Positions 14,439 to 24,831 of a DNA stretch of 56,645 nt are shown piece by piece (within the stretch, counting starts at the first letter, position 1; each line of letters begins with the position of its first letter). Origin of the DNA: Chloroflexota bacterium (lineage in GTDB: Bacteria; Chloroflexota; UBA11872); contig JAJDVX010000025.1 of assembly GCA_022825895.1 (NCBI GenBank), positions 1-56,645 of the forward strand. The letters run 5' to 3'. Below the pieces are notes generated by a model. The model worked only from the letters and a program-made list of their open reading frames with translations, made no database searches and was not told the DNA's origin. Position numbers and translations under genes: made by a program.

Positions 14439-15410
14439 TCAGCTGCTGGAATAGATCTCGGGGTTTACCGTTCGCTCCGGCTGGCCGCCGCCCAGGAACT
14501 CGATGAGGTTGTCGACGGCCCGTCCGCCCATCCGAGTCATCGCCTCGAAGGTCCCGCTGCCAAAGTGCGGACCAAGGACGGTGTTTGGCAGAGCGAACAG
14601 CGGGTGGTCGGGGGGCGGTGGCTCAACCTCATACACATCAGCGCCATAGCCGGCGATTTCTCCCGATTTGAGCGCGACAACCAGTGCGTCCTCGTCCACC
14701 AGTTGCCCGCGCGCGGTGTTAACCAGGTAGGCGCCGGCCTTCATGGCCTGGAGTTGCGCGGCGCCGATCATGCGCTCGGTTTCGGACGTCACCGCCGCGT
14801 GGAGCGCCACGAAGTCCGACTCCGCCAGCAGCTCGTCCAGGTCAACGAAGTGGGCCTCAATGCCGGCGGCCGTGAGCCGCGCTGGATCGGGATGAGCCGT
14901 CGTGATGAGCACCCGCATGCGAAAGCCATGCCGGCAGATCGCAGCGACGCGGCGGCCTATTTCGCCAAAACCGATGATTCCGACGGTCTTGCCGGTCAGT
15001 TCGATTCCGTCGAGCTCGGTGCGCATCTTGAAGCCGGTGGTACGGACGGCCTGGTCGGCCACGACCATGCGGCGCGCCAGGGACCACATGAGGCCCACGC
15101 TCAGTTCGGCGATGGTCTGGGCGTTTTCGCCGGGCGCGTTGAGCACGGCGATGCCGAATTCGGTAGCCGCGGCAATGTCCACGCTGTCCACGCCGGTGCC
15201 GACCCGAGAGATTGCCCGCAGATCTCCGCGAACCGCGGCCAGTGCCTGGCGGGGCCACAACTCGGTACCGGCCACGACGCCGCGGCAGCCACGCGCCGCC
15301 TCGACCAGCTCGTCACCTTCGGCAAAGAAGGCCTGACGCACCTTGCAGTGTGCGCGGAGCTTTTGCTCAACGGCTTCGGGTATTGGAAAGGTCTGCAGCA
15401 CTCGGTCCAT
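14439..15410 (-). CDS. D-isomer-specific 2-hydroxyacid dehydrogenase (SerA-like)
   Basis: A 323-residue NAD-dependent dehydrogenase. The nucleotide-binding Rossmann motif is GIIGFGEIGRR. The catalytic triad is in place: Arg in NTARGQLVDE, Glu in DVYEVEPPP and His in LGPHFGSGTFE. It lacks the ACT regulatory domain of long SerA forms, so it may be phosphoglycerate dehydrogenase or a glyoxylate/hydroxypyruvate-type reductase. The ATG at 15410 has AGGTGG 5 nt upstream and was preferred to the GTG three codons earlier. It lies 23 nt after mreB and is followed by a strong hairpin, so it is probably the last gene of the atp operon read-through. Confidence 0.88.
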   Translation of the reverse strand: MDRVLQTFPIPEAVEQKLRAHCKVRQAFFAEGDELVEAARGCRGVVAGTELWPRQALAAVRGDLRAISRVGTGVDSVDIAAATEFGIAVLNAPGENAQTIAELSVGLMWSLARRMVVADQAVRTTGFKMRTELDGIELTGKTVGIIGFGEIGRRVAAICRHGFRMRVLITTAHPDPARLTAAGIEAHFVDLDELLAESDFVALHAAVTSETERMIGAAQLQAMKAGAYLVNTARGQLVDEDALVVALKSGEIAGYGADVYEVEPPPPDHPLFALPNTVLGPHFGSGTFEAMTRMGGRAVDNLIEFLGGGQPERTVNPEIYSSS

Positions 15411-15433
15411 GGGTACCACCTGGCGGAATCTAG

Positions 15434-16456
15434 TTACGGGCTCGACGTCAGGGCCTTCTGTAGCACATCGGTGTGCTCAATGGCGATGCCACAGCCGAGC
15501 GCCACGCACATCAGCGGTTGATCGGCCACGTGCACGGCGATGCCGATCTCCTGCGACAGTAACTGGTCGAGGCTACGCAGCAGCGAGGTGCCGCCGCTCA
15601 TGACAATGCCCTTGTCGATGATATCGGCCGACAATTCGGGCGGCGTACTCTCCAGAACCATTCGCACGCCGCGAACAATCTGGCCCAGCGGCTCGATTAT
15701 GGCTTCCGTAACCTCGTCCGAGGTTACGGTCACGGTGCGCGGCAGGCCTTGCACATGGTCACGTCCCCTAACCTCCATCGTTTCGGCAGGACTCAGCACA
15801 AGGGCACTGCCAATACTCATCTTGATCTGTTCGGCCGTCTGGTCGCCAATCATCAGGTTGTACTTTCGCCTGATGAAGGCGGCAATCGCATCGTCGATTC
15901 GGTTGCCGCCCACGCGTGAAGACGTTGAGCAGTCAGCAACGACGTCGTTGAGTGAAATCACGGAAATCTCGGTGGTGCCGCCTCCGACGTTGACGATCAT
16001 GCTGCCGGAAGGCTCGGAGACCGGTACCTGAGCGCCAATGGCCGCCGCCAGCGACTCGGGAATGAGGTGGACACGGCGCGCGCCGGCCGCGAGACCAGCG
16101 TCCAGGACCGCCCGCCGCTCGACCGTCGTCACACCGGACGGTACGGCGACCATGATTTCAGGGCGGATGAGACGAAATCGGCCGCATGCCCGGTCGATGA
16201 AGTAGCGCAGCATGGCCTCGGTGACCAGATAGTCGGCGATCACACCGTCCTGCATGGGACGAATGATCCGCAGGCTGCCGGGGGTGCGGCCGACCATGGC
16301 GTGCGCCGCGTGCCCGATGGCCTGAATTCGTCGATCCATGCTGACAGCCACCACCGACGGCTCATTGATGGCGATTCCCTGGCCGACGCGGTTGACGACG
16401 ACGTTGACGGTTCCGAGGTCGATGCCCAACCGCGGCGCCCGAAAGCCGAAGGGCAC
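15434..16456 (-). CDS. mreB: Rod shape-determining protein MreB/Mbl
   Basis: A 340-residue bacterial actin that forms membrane-associated filaments guiding cell-wall synthesis. GIDLGTVNVVV is the phosphate-1 motif, VNVGGGTTEISVIS phosphate-2, and GIVMSGGTSLLRSLD the adenosine motif; VPSGVTTVERRAV is typical of MreB. The GTG start directly abuts the murA TAA stop. The order atpC-murA-mreB matches a linkage also known in Firmicutes, where murA and mbl follow the atp genes. It is slightly divergent from standard MreB, for example VGGNRIDDAI instead of VAGDEMDEAI, so Mbl or an MreB-like paralogue is possible. Confidence 0.93.
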   Translation of the reverse strand: MPFGFRAPRLGIDLGTVNVVVNRVGQGIAINEPSVVAVSMDRRIQAIGHAAHAMVGRTPGSLRIIRPMQDGVIADYLVTEAMLRYFIDRACGRFRLIRPEIMVAVPSGVTTVERRAVLDAGLAAGARRVHLIPESLAAAIGAQVPVSEPSGSMIVNVGGGTTEISVISLNDVVADCSTSSRVGGNRIDDAIAAFIRRKYNLMIGDQTAEQIKMSIGSALVLSPAETMEVRGRDHVQGLPRTVTVTSDEVTEAIIEPLGQIVRGVRMVLESTPPELSADIIDKGIVMSGGTSLLRSLDQLLSQEIGIAVHVADQPLMCVALGCGIAIEHTDVLQKALTSSP

Positions 16457-17791
16457 TTAGATCGCCGCGGTGGCGTGGCTAACGGGTGCGTTGTGCGCTT
16501 GGGCCGTAATGTCGGCGCCAAGCCCGCGCAGGTCGCCCGCCAGATCTTCATAGCCGCGCCGCACGAACTCGAACCCATCGAGCACTGTTTCGCCCTCGGC
16601 CACCAACCCGGCCAGCGTCAGGGCCGTAATGCCACGGATGCTGTATTCCAAATCGATGTGACGGCCACGCAGTTGGCGAGGTCCGCGAACCACGGCACGC
16701 GTGCCCTGCACGCTGACATCGGCGCCCATGGCCGCCAGGCTATCCATGTAACCCATGCTGCCGTCGAAGACCCGTTCGATAATCGTGCTTTCGCCGTATG
16801 CCTGCGTCATCAGCACGCCCATCGGCGCCTGAACGTCGGTGGGGAATCCGGGAAATGGCATCACCTGCACATCGGTTGCGCCAAGCGTGTCCGGAGCGAC
16901 GACGCGGACGGAGCGATTGGTTTCGATAACGTCCACGCCCATTTCCCGAAGTTGCACCGTGACCGGCTCCAGGTGGTCCGGGCGCACGTTAAGGAGTTCA
17001 ACGTCGCCGCCCGTCAGGGCGGCCGCGACCGCCATGGTTCCGCCTACCATCCGGTCAGGAATTGCCCGCGCCACGGTGCCGTAGAGATGACTGCGTCCCT
17101 GCACCCCGATCAGGCTGGTGCCCTCGCCGTGAATCTCGGCGCCCATGCCGCGCAGGAACTGCACCAGCGCCACAACCTCGGGCTCACGCGAGGCATGCAC
17201 AATCGTTGTGTAGCCGTTGGCAAGGGTCGCGGCCATCAGCAGGTTCTGCGTACCGGTGTGGCTTGGGTAGTCCAGGTAGATGCGCCGGCCGTAGAGGGCG
17301 TCGGCCTCGGCGTGAAACACGCCTTCGGCCAGCGCTACCGTCGCGCCCATGCCCTGAAAGCCGGTGATATCCACGCTCACGGGCCGGGCCCCCAACTGAC
17401 ACCCCCCTGGGGCCGCGCAGTCGAATCGGCCGAAGCGGGCCAGCAGCGGACCGGTGACCTGAAACGAGGCCCGCATGCGCTGCACCAGGTCGGGATCGGG
17501 TGAACTGGAGCGCACGGCGGCGGCGGTGATCGTTGCGGTGTGCTCCTCGGCATCGAGCACGACCTCGGCGCCTAGCTGTCGCAATAGGTCGGACATGACC
17601 AGAACGTCGGAGATGATCGGGACGTTCTGGATCACGCAGGTCTCATCCGTCAGCAGGCATGCCGCCATCATCGGCAGCACGACGTTCTTGGCCCCTGGCG
17701 TCCGATAGCTGCCGCGCAGCGGATGGCCGCCTACGATGGTCGCGCGTACTGGATGCTCGTCGTGGGCGCCCCGTCCGGCGTCGGGATCCAC
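16457..17791 (-). CDS. murA: UDP-N-acetylglucosamine 1-carboxyvinyltransferase
   Basis: MurA transfers enolpyruvate from PEP to UDP-GlcNAc, the first committed step of peptidoglycan synthesis. The 444-residue protein shows GAKN (33-36) for substrate binding, PGGCQLGARP with the catalytic and fosfomycin-sensitive Cys (C131), and RRGYEDLAGDLRGLGADI at the C-terminus. Presence of Cys rather than Asp predicts fosfomycin sensitivity of the enzyme. The start is GTG 17791, 7 nt after atpC; the first 14 residues are variable. Presence of murA with mreB implies a peptidoglycan-containing or ancestrally walled cell, which matters because several Chloroflexota lack a wall. Confidence 0.95.
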   Translation of the reverse strand: MDPDAGRGAHDEHPVRATIVGGHPLRGSYRTPGAKNVVLPMMAACLLTDETCVIQNVPIISDVLVMSDLLRQLGAEVVLDAEEHTATITAAAVRSSSPDPDLVQRMRASFQVTGPLLARFGRFDCAAPGGCQLGARPVSVDITGFQGMGATVALAEGVFHAEADALYGRRIYLDYPSHTGTQNLLMAATLANGYTTIVHASREPEVVALVQFLRGMGAEIHGEGTSLIGVQGRSHLYGTVARAIPDRMVGGTMAVAAALTGGDVELLNVRPDHLEPVTVQLREMGVDVIETNRSVRVVAPDTLGATDVQVMPFPGFPTDVQAPMGVLMTQAYGESTIIERVFDGSMGYMDSLAAMGADVSVQGTRAVVRGPRQLRGRHIDLEYSIRGITALTLAGLVAEGETVLDGFEFVRRGYEDLAGDLRGLGADITAQAHNAPVSHATAAI

Positions 17792-17798
17792 GGGGGAC

Positions 17799-18221
17799 TC
17801 AGCCTCGGCGGGCCCGCTCGACGGTTCGGAGGCGTGCCAGCGCCCGTAGCAACGCCAGCCGGGCCTGGGTGGTCATCATGTCGTCGTGGGTCCGTCGGGC
17901 CTCTTCCAGGTCACGCACGGCGGCCTCACGAGCGGCTTCGGCGCGCTCCCGGCTGATCTCCGAGGCGTTCTCCGACGCGTCCGCCAGCACGGTGACGGTG
18001 TTGTCCATGACTTCCAGGAAGCCGCCGGTGATCGAGAAGTGCTGGGATTCGGCACCTCGGCGCAATTCCAAGGTGCCAGGAGCGAGCTGGGTGATGAGCG
18101 GCGCGTGGCGCGGCAGGATGCCAAGCTGCCCTTCCACCGACGGCGCCAACACCAACGTCACGCCGTCTTCCCGCAGCACTTCACGCTCGGGGGACACGAC
18201 CGTGAGGGTCAACTCAGCCAC
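17799..18221 (-). CDS. atpC: ATP synthase F1 subunit epsilon
   Basis: A 140-residue central-stalk subunit that couples the c-ring to gamma and can inhibit ATP hydrolysis. The N-terminal beta-sandwich is evident (LTLTVVSPEREVLRE, GQLGILPRHAPLITQL, ITGGFLEVMDNTVTVLAD), followed by the two-helix C-terminal domain rich in Arg and Ala. GTG start with GGAGG 5 nt upstream. The 54-nt gap after atpD is the longest within the operon but shows no hairpin. Confidence 0.95.
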   Translation of the reverse strand: MAELTLTVVSPEREVLREDGVTLVLAPSVEGQLGILPRHAPLITQLAPGTLELRRGAESQHFSITGGFLEVMDNTVTVLADASENASEISRERAEAAREAAVRDLEEARRTHDDMMTTQARLALLRALARLRTVERARRG

Positions 18222-18275
18222 CAGGACCTCCCTGCCAATTTTATCAGAGGGTGTTTGGAAGGCTTGCCGGCCAGC

Positions 18276-19688
<1,413 letters not shown>

Positions 19689-19695
19689 CTACGCC

Positions 19696-20562
19696 CTAGG
19701 CGTCCGCCAGCGCATTGGCGCCGGAGGCGATGTCGATGATCTCGCTGGTGATCCGGGACTGCCGCAGCTTGTTGTAGGCCAGCCGCAGCCCTTCGATGAG
19801 TTCGGTGGCGTTTTCGGTAGCCGCGCGCATGGCCACCATGCGCGCGCTCTGTTCGCTGGCCGCCAGTTCCAGCATGGCCCGGTACACGGTCATTTCAATG
19901 AAACGCGGGATCAGCGCTTCCAATACCGAGGCTGGATCCGGCTCAAAAATGATGTCCGCCTCTCGCGCTTCCTGCTGCACTTCGGGCAGCACGACGGGGA
20001 ATAGGCGGACGACGCGGGGCTGCTGGGTGAGGATGTTGACGAACTCCGGATAGATCATCCGGACTTCGTCAAAGTCGCCCCGCTCGTACCCATCGACGAG
20101 CAACTGAGTCACCGGCGCGATGTCGTTGACGCTCGGCTGGTCGCTGATGTCGCTAAACACGGCCGACAGGGTGTACAAACCGCGGAGGGCCAGGTGCCCC
20201 TTCTTGCCGACGACCACAACGCTGATTTCAACGGCGTCGCTGGCGGCCTCGATCTCGTTGACTGTGGTTCGGACGATGTTGGTGTTGAGGGGTCCGGCCA
20301 GCCCACGATTGGTGGTGAGCACCAGGAACGCGGTGCGCTCGATGGGCCGCGGCTGAAGAATCGGCGGCAGCCGGTCGTTTCCGGTGGCCAGCACCAGCCG
20401 TTCGATCATGCCCGCGATGTGCGTGGCATACGGTCGCGCCGCCTGCACGGCCTCCTGGGCGCGCCGCATGCGCGACGCCGCCACCAACTGCATCGCCCGG
20501 GTGATCTGGCGGGTGTTGTCGACGCTGCGAATGCGGCGTCGGAGCTCGAGCGGGCTGGCCAT
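19696..20562 (-). CDS. atpG: ATP synthase F1 subunit gamma
   Basis: A 288-residue rotor shaft subunit. The N-terminal LRRRIRSVDNTRQITRAMQLVAASRMRRAQ and the C-terminal RMVAMRAATENATELIEGLRLAYNKLRQSRIT coiled-coil helices are the most conserved parts of the family and both are intact. The central Rossmann-like domain includes LTTNRGLAGPLNTN. Starts 3 nt after atpA. Length typical. Confidence 0.97.
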   Translation of the reverse strand: MASPLELRRRIRSVDNTRQITRAMQLVAASRMRRAQEAVQAARPYATHIAGMIERLVLATGNDRLPPILQPRPIERTAFLVLTTNRGLAGPLNTNIVRTTVNEIEAASDAVEISVVVVGKKGHLALRGLYTLSAVFSDISDQPSVNDIAPVTQLLVDGYERGDFDEVRMIYPEFVNILTQQPRVVRLFPVVLPEVQQEAREADIIFEPDPASVLEALIPRFIEMTVYRAMLELAASEQSARMVAMRAATENATELIEGLRLAYNKLRQSRITSEIIDIASGANALADA

Positions 20563-20565
20563 ACG

Positions 20566-22095
20566 CTAGCTGGCCGCGACCGCGCCGGCGGTAAACACGT
20601 TGGCCTTGAAGTCCTCAATGGCCGCTCGCAGCGCCGCTTCGGCGTCGTCGTCCAGATCGGCGCTGGAACGAATGCCGCCGATGAGGTCCGGGTGGCTGTC
20701 GCGCAGGTAGTCCAGCATCTCCTGCTCAAATCGGGCCACGTCCGGCAGCGGAACGTCATCCAAGAGTCCGACCGTGCCGGCAAAGATCACGCACACTTGG
20801 TCGATGACTTCCATCGGGGCGTACTGGCCCTGCTTGAGTAGTTCGGTCACGCGCTGGCCGCGCTCCAACTGGTTGCGCGTGGCCTGGTCCAGGTCGGAGG
20901 CGAACTGCGCAAAGGCCGCCACGTCGCGGTACTGCGACAGGTCCAGGCGCAGGCCGCCGGAGACCGACTTCATGGCGCGAATCTGGGCGTCGCCGCCCAC
21001 GCGCGACACCGAGATCCCCGGGTTGATGGCGGGACGGATACCGGCGTTGAAGAGGTCGGCTTCCAGGTAGATCTGGCCGTCCGTGATGGAGATGACGTTG
21101 GTTGGAATGTAGGTGGTGACGTCGCCTTCCTGCGTCTCGATGATCGGGAGCGCGGTGAGGCTGCCGCCGCCGTGCTCGTCCGACAAGCGGGCGGCCCGTT
21201 CGAGCAGGCGTGAGTGCAGATAGAACACGTCGCCGGGATAGGCCTCGCGTCCGGGCGGACGCCGCAGCACCAGCGAGACCTGGCGGTAGGCCCAGGCGTG
21301 TTTGGTCAGGTCGTCGTAGATGACCACGGCGTCCTGGCCGTTGTCGCGGAAGTACTCGCCAATGGTGCAGGCGGCAAATGGCGCCATGTATTGCAAAGCG
21401 GCCGGCTCGCTGGCCGAGGCCAGGACCACGATGGTGTGCTCCATGGCGCCCGCTTCCTGCAGGGTGGCCACGACCTGGGCAACGGCGCTTTCCTTCTGGC
21501 CGATGGCGCAATAGATGCAGATCAGGTCGCCGCCGCGTTGGTTGATGATGGTGTCAAGCGCGATTGCGGTCTTGCCGATCTGGCGGTCGCCGATGATCAG
21601 TTCACGCTGGCCGCGGCCGATCGGCGTCATGGAGTCAATGGCCTTGAGGCCGGTCTGGACGGGCGTGTCCACGTTCTGGCGCTGGGCCACGCCCGGCGCA
21701 ACCTTTTCGATCACGTCCGAGCGCGACGCGTTGATCGGACCCTTGCCGTCGACTGGTTCGCCGATGGCGTTGACGACGCGTCCGAGCAGCTCCGGACCGA
21801 CGGGAACTTCGGCGACACGGCCGGTGGTTCGGGCCTCGTCGCCCTCCTCGATTCGCAGGTAGTCACCCAGGATGACCGCACCAATCGTGTCTTCTTCCAG
21901 GTTCAGGGCCATGCCGGTGACGTCGTGCGGGAATGCCAGCAATTCGCCCGCCATGGCCTGCGAAAGGCCGGACAGCCGGGCGACGCCGTCGCTGACTTCG
22001 AGGACGTGCCCAACGTTGGCCTGCTCGGCCTGGGCCTGGAATCCTTCGATCTGTTGCCGAAGGGCGTCTGCGATCTCTTGTGGGCTAATAGCCAT
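20566..22095 (-). CDS. atpA: ATP synthase F1 subunit alpha
   Basis: The non-catalytic nucleotide-binding subunit, 509 residues. GDRQIGKT (169-176) is the P-loop. [13 protein letters not shown] contains the Arg finger that reaches the catalytic site on beta. The beta-barrel N-terminal domain and C-terminal helical domain are complete. GGGAG precedes the ATG. It lies 12 nt after atpH. Confidence 0.98.
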   Translation of the reverse strand: MAISPQEIADALRQQIEGFQAQAEQANVGHVLEVSDGVARLSGLSQAMAGELLAFPHDVTGMALNLEEDTIGAVILGDYLRIEEGDEARTTGRVAEVPVGPELLGRVVNAIGEPVDGKGPINASRSDVIEKVAPGVAQRQNVDTPVQTGLKAIDSMTPIGRGQRELIIGDRQIGKTAIALDTIINQRGGDLICIYCAIGQKESAVAQVVATLQEAGAMEHTIVVLASASEPAALQYMAPFAACTIGEYFRDNGQDAVVIYDDLTKHAWAYRQVSLVLRRPPGREAYPGDVFYLHSRLLERAARLSDEHGGGSLTALPIIETQEGDVTTYIPTNVISITDGQIYLEADLFNAGIRPAINPGISVSRVGGDAQIRAMKSVSGGLRLDLSQYRDVAAFAQFASDLDQATRNQLERGQRVTELLKQGQYAPMEVIDQVCVIFAGTVGLLDDVPLPDVARFEQEMLDYLRDSHPDLIGGIRSSADLDDDAEAALRAAIEDFKANVFTAGAVAAS

Positions 22096-22107
22096 TCGGG
22101 GCTCCCG

Positions 22108-22641
22108 CTAGCGCAAGCTGGACGCCAGGGCTTGCAGCCTGGCGTGGACGCTCAGGTCAAGTACGTCGTCGCCGCGACGGACGACGAATCCGCCCAGCAG
22201 GGCGGGATCGATATCGGTGGTGAGACGAAGAGTGCGGCCAGGGGCGGTAAGACTGTCGCGCAAGTCGCGCAATTCGCTTTCCCCCAGGGCTGCGGCGGTT
22301 GTGACGTGCACGCGATCGACGCTCTGCGCCTCATCAGCGGCATCACGAAACCGGCGCGCGATCTCCTGGGTGAGTTCGACCTCGCGCTGCTCGGCGAGCA
22401 GGCGCAGCAGGCCGAGCCCGCGGGCGGAGATCGCCTCGCCGGCGGCGCGCTGCACCGCCTGAAGCCGCTCGTCGAGCCCGATGGACGTGCTTTGGAGGAA
22501 CCGACGCGACTGATCGTCATCTGCTACCGCGCACAGCACGTCCAGATCGGCCTCCCAAGCGTCCCACGCCTGACCGGCTCGGGCGTCGGCGACGACAGCC
22601 TCAACGTACCGTGCGGCGCGTCGACGCCGGCTGCCGCGCAT
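22108..22641 (-). CDS. atpH: ATP synthase F1 subunit delta
   Basis: A 177-residue peripheral-stalk (OSCP-like) subunit. The helical N-terminal domain (ARYVEAVVADARAG) and the C-terminal GRTLRLTTDIDPALLGGFVVRRGDDVLDLSVHARL-type segment, with the family GG(x)V and D motifs, identify it. It begins 2 nt after the atpF stop. The sequence is divergent, as delta usually is, but position and the C-terminal signature are decisive. Confidence 0.93.
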   Translation of the reverse strand: MRGSRRRRAARYVEAVVADARAGQAWDAWEADLDVLCAVADDDQSRRFLQSTSIGLDERLQAVQRAAGEAISARGLGLLRLLAEQREVELTQEIARRFRDAADEAQSVDRVHVTTAAALGESELRDLRDSLTAPGRTLRLTTDIDPALLGGFVVRRGDDVLDLSVHARLQALASSLR

Positions 22642-22643
22642 CG

Positions 22644-23150
22644 TTAGCTCGAGCCTCCGGAGACTTCGGTAATCGCCTCCTGGACCAGCCGACGGTGTTC
22701 GGGATCGTCGATCGAGCGATCCAGCACGCGCGCGGTGGCGCCAATGACGAGATCGGCCGTTTGCGAGCGAAGCTCGGCGGCGACGCGCGCGCGGTTGCGG
22801 TCCACTTCGGCCGCCGCCTCCGAGCGCATGCGCTCGGCCTCGGCGCGGGCTTGTTCAAGCTCGCGCGCACGCAGCGTCTCCGCGGCGCGGCTGGCCTCCT
22901 CTCGAATTCGCTGCGCCTCGGCGCGGGCGCTGGCCAACTCCGCCTGAAACTCGGCACGTTCCGTTTCCACCTGTGTTCGCAGGTTCTCGGCTTCGTCCAG
23001 GCTCTCGGCGATCCGCTGTCGCCGGCGTTCCAGCATGGCGACCAGCGGCTTGAAGAGGAGACGATGCAGCACCCACAGAAAGATCAGGAAGTTGGCAACC
23101 TGAAACAGGATGTTCGGGAAGCTGATGCCAAGCGGCGCAGGCTCACTCAT
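22644..23150 (-). CDS. atpF: ATP synthase F0 subunit b
   Basis: A 168-residue peripheral-stalk subunit. One N-terminal membrane helix (about 12-32, NILFQVANFLIFLWVLHRLL) is followed by a long charged, Ala/Glu/Arg-rich coiled coil (ERRRQRIAESLDEAENLRTQ onward) that dimerises. The ATG at 23150 has GGAG 8 nt upstream and was preferred to the GTG two codons earlier, which is too close to that SD. Only one b-type gene is present, so a b homodimer rather than b/b' is expected. Confidence 0.94.
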   Translation of the reverse strand: MSEPAPLGISFPNILFQVANFLIFLWVLHRLLFKPLVAMLERRRQRIAESLDEAENLRTQVETERAEFQAELASARAEAQRIREEASRAAETLRARELEQARAEAERMRSEAAAEVDRNRARVAAELRSQTADLVIGATARVLDRSIDDPEHRRLVQEAITEVSGGSS

Positions 23151-23184
23151 AGCCACATCTCCGTAGCCGTCTTAAGCGTCGGGC

Positions 23185-23439
<255 letters not shown>

Positions 23440-24258
23440 CTAGTGCGCTTCGGCCGTATCCGGCCCAACCGACTGGCCCGTGAACACCATGCTGAGCATG
23501 AAGAAGATCACGGCTTGAACGAGACCAAAAAGAATCTCCAACACCAGGAACACCGCCCCGATCAATGGCAGATGCCCGAGAGCGAAGGCGCCCAGGATGG
23601 GTCCATTGAGCAGCACCTCGCCCGCGAACAGGTTGCCAAAAAGTCGGAAGGACAGCGAAATGATGACGAAGAGTTCAATGATGATAAAGACCGGCGCCAG
23701 GAAGGCGACCTGCGTCATTTCCTTGAGATGCCCTAGCGGGCCGTGCGACGAGATGCCGGACGCGTGGATGACGACGAAGGCCGTCAGCGCTAACGCAATG
23801 GTCATGTTGATGTCGGCGGTGGCCGGACGAAAGATCGGCGCGGCGATGGTTTCCAGATGGCCGTCCTGATAAATCTCCGAGGGCGTCCAGATCGTCCCGA
23901 TGCCCGGCAGCAGGCTGGACCAGTTGGAAATGGTGATGAAAACGAAGAATGTCGCACCGAAGGCAAACACGCGACCCGCGTAGCGCCGGCCCACGGTGGA
24001 CTCGACAAGGTCCATCAGGAACTCAGTGACCGTTTCGGCCACGTTCTGGAGACCCCCGGGCACCAGGGCGGCTTCGGGATCGCGTCGGATATGCCGGGTG
24101 GCGAACCACGCCAACGCCAGGATGCCGGCCATCGTGAGCCACATGGTGAACATGGAGTTGGTCACCGTAAACGGCCCCAGGGGTGTCTCCCATGGACCAG
24201 CCAGCGGCTCCGCCGCCGCGCTGACGTGGGGGGCGAGATCCTGGCCCGGCGCCGCCAT
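23440..24258 (-). CDS. atpB: ATP synthase F0 subunit a
   Basis: A 272-residue membrane stator subunit providing the ion half-channels. About five to six membrane helices are visible. SLSFRLFGNLFAGE contains the essential Arg (R205) that faces the c-ring carboxylate. SNWSSLLPGI and the final LVQAVIFFMLSMVF segment are also typical. It begins 2 nt after the small atpZ/I-like gene and precedes atpE by 24 nt. Confidence 0.97.
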   Translation of the reverse strand: MAAPGQDLAPHVSAAAEPLAGPWETPLGPFTVTNSMFTMWLTMAGILALAWFATRHIRRDPEAALVPGGLQNVAETVTEFLMDLVESTVGRRYAGRVFAFGATFFVFITISNWSSLLPGIGTIWTPSEIYQDGHLETIAAPIFRPATADINMTIALALTAFVVIHASGISSHGPLGHLKEMTQVAFLAPVFIIIELFVIISLSFRLFGNLFAGEVLLNGPILGAFALGHLPLIGAVFLVLEILFGLVQAVIFFMLSMVFTGQSVGPDTAEAH

Positions 24259-24260
24259 GC

Positions 24261-24470
24261 CTAGCGATTCCCCCCGCGCTGCCAGCTGAAGATCAGGTAC
24301 ATCACGTAGATGCTGGACGCCAAACCAAGGAGTATTCCTCCGAGCAGCACGAAGGGCGCAGTGCCCAACCGGTCATCGATCCAGCGTCCTCCCAGGATGC
24401 CGGCAACCATGAACGTGCCCACGATGAATCCGAACTCAAGGGCAAGCGCCGCAGACCGAAGCGCACCCAC
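24261..24470 (-). CDS. AtpZ/AtpI family F0F1-ATPase accessory membrane protein
   Basis: A 69-residue protein with two membrane helices (about 8-30 and 38-62) joined by the short loop GGRWIDDRLGT. The GGxxD-loop hairpin is the AtpZ/AtpI signature; these proteins assist c-ring assembly or, in AtpZI, Mg2+/Ca2+ movement. It is the first gene of the atp operon, as in most bacteria. Start GTG 24470, with only weak SD character. AtpZ versus AtpI cannot be separated by length alone; the size and single hairpin favour AtpZ. Confidence 0.87.
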   Translation of the reverse strand: MGALRSAALALEFGFIVGTFMVAGILGGRWIDDRLGTAPFVLLGGILLGLASSIYVMYLIFSWQRGGNR

Positions 24471-24495
24471 AAGGACACGCAGCCCTCATGACTTT

Positions 24496-24509
24496 GTGAA
24501 AACGTTCAC
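24496..24509. promoter_or_regulatory. Operator-like palindrome GTGAAAACGTTCAC
   Basis: Perfect 5-bp arms GTGAA/TTCAC flank AACG. The shape matches LacI/CcpA-family operators (TGNAANCGNTNNCA type). It lies between the predicted start of the atp operon transcript (about 24517) and the first codon at 24470, where a bound repressor would block elongation. Confidence 0.45.
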
Positions 24510-24524
24510 GTTCTCGCCGCAGGG

Positions 24525-24552
24525 AGTCTAGCAGAGGGCTCCGACCGGTCCA
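24525..24552 (-). promoter_or_regulatory. Candidate promoter of the atp operon
   Basis: On the minus strand TGGACC (24547-24552) and TAGACT (24525-24530) are separated by 16 nt. TAGACT resembles other -10 elements in this window. The predicted transcript start near 24517 lies just upstream of the palindrome at 24496-24509. Confidence 0.4.
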
Positions 24553-24660
24553 GCGCGAGCGTCCGCAAAGTCGCCCGCGGTCTTGCGTCGGGACCGCAGA
24601 CGGCTCTACGCTGTCCGGGCGACGGACCGCCGGGTCCTCGCTCGTCACCCGAAGTGCCCC

Positions 24661-24774
24661 ATGCTGCGACGTCCAAGCCGAGCTCGAGTCACCGTACGCA
24701 CCCTGGCCGTTGTTCTCACGCTGGCTGCGGCATCGCTGGTGCTGGGCACCTGGCTGTATTCGGTCGTTCCCTAG
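24661..24774 (+). CDS. Possible small single-helix membrane protein
   Basis: A 37-codon ORF in the gap between the atp operon and the propeller gene, opposite in strand to both. A basic N-terminus (LRRPSRARVTVR) is followed by one hydrophobic helix of about 20 residues (LAVVLTLAAASLVLG). That layout would give a small inner-membrane protein with its N-terminus inside. No SD is visible, and a TTG at 24583 could extend it. It could be a chance ORF; the basic-then-hydrophobic layout is the only support. Apart from the atp promoter region and this ORF, nothing is seen in 24471-24831. Confidence 0.35.
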   Translation: MLRRPSRARVTVRTLAVVLTLAAASLVLGTWLYSVVP

Positions 24775-24831
24775 CCGACGCCGTTCAAGCGCGCGCCGAC
24801 GCGCGCCCACGCGCCGCGGAACCGTCGGCCG

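Noticed and set aside
16067..17503. Long forward ORF opposite murA/mreB
   Set aside because: Antisense shadow of strongly conserved genes; the same applies to long frames opposite atpA, rel, recJ, coaBC and the aminotransferase.
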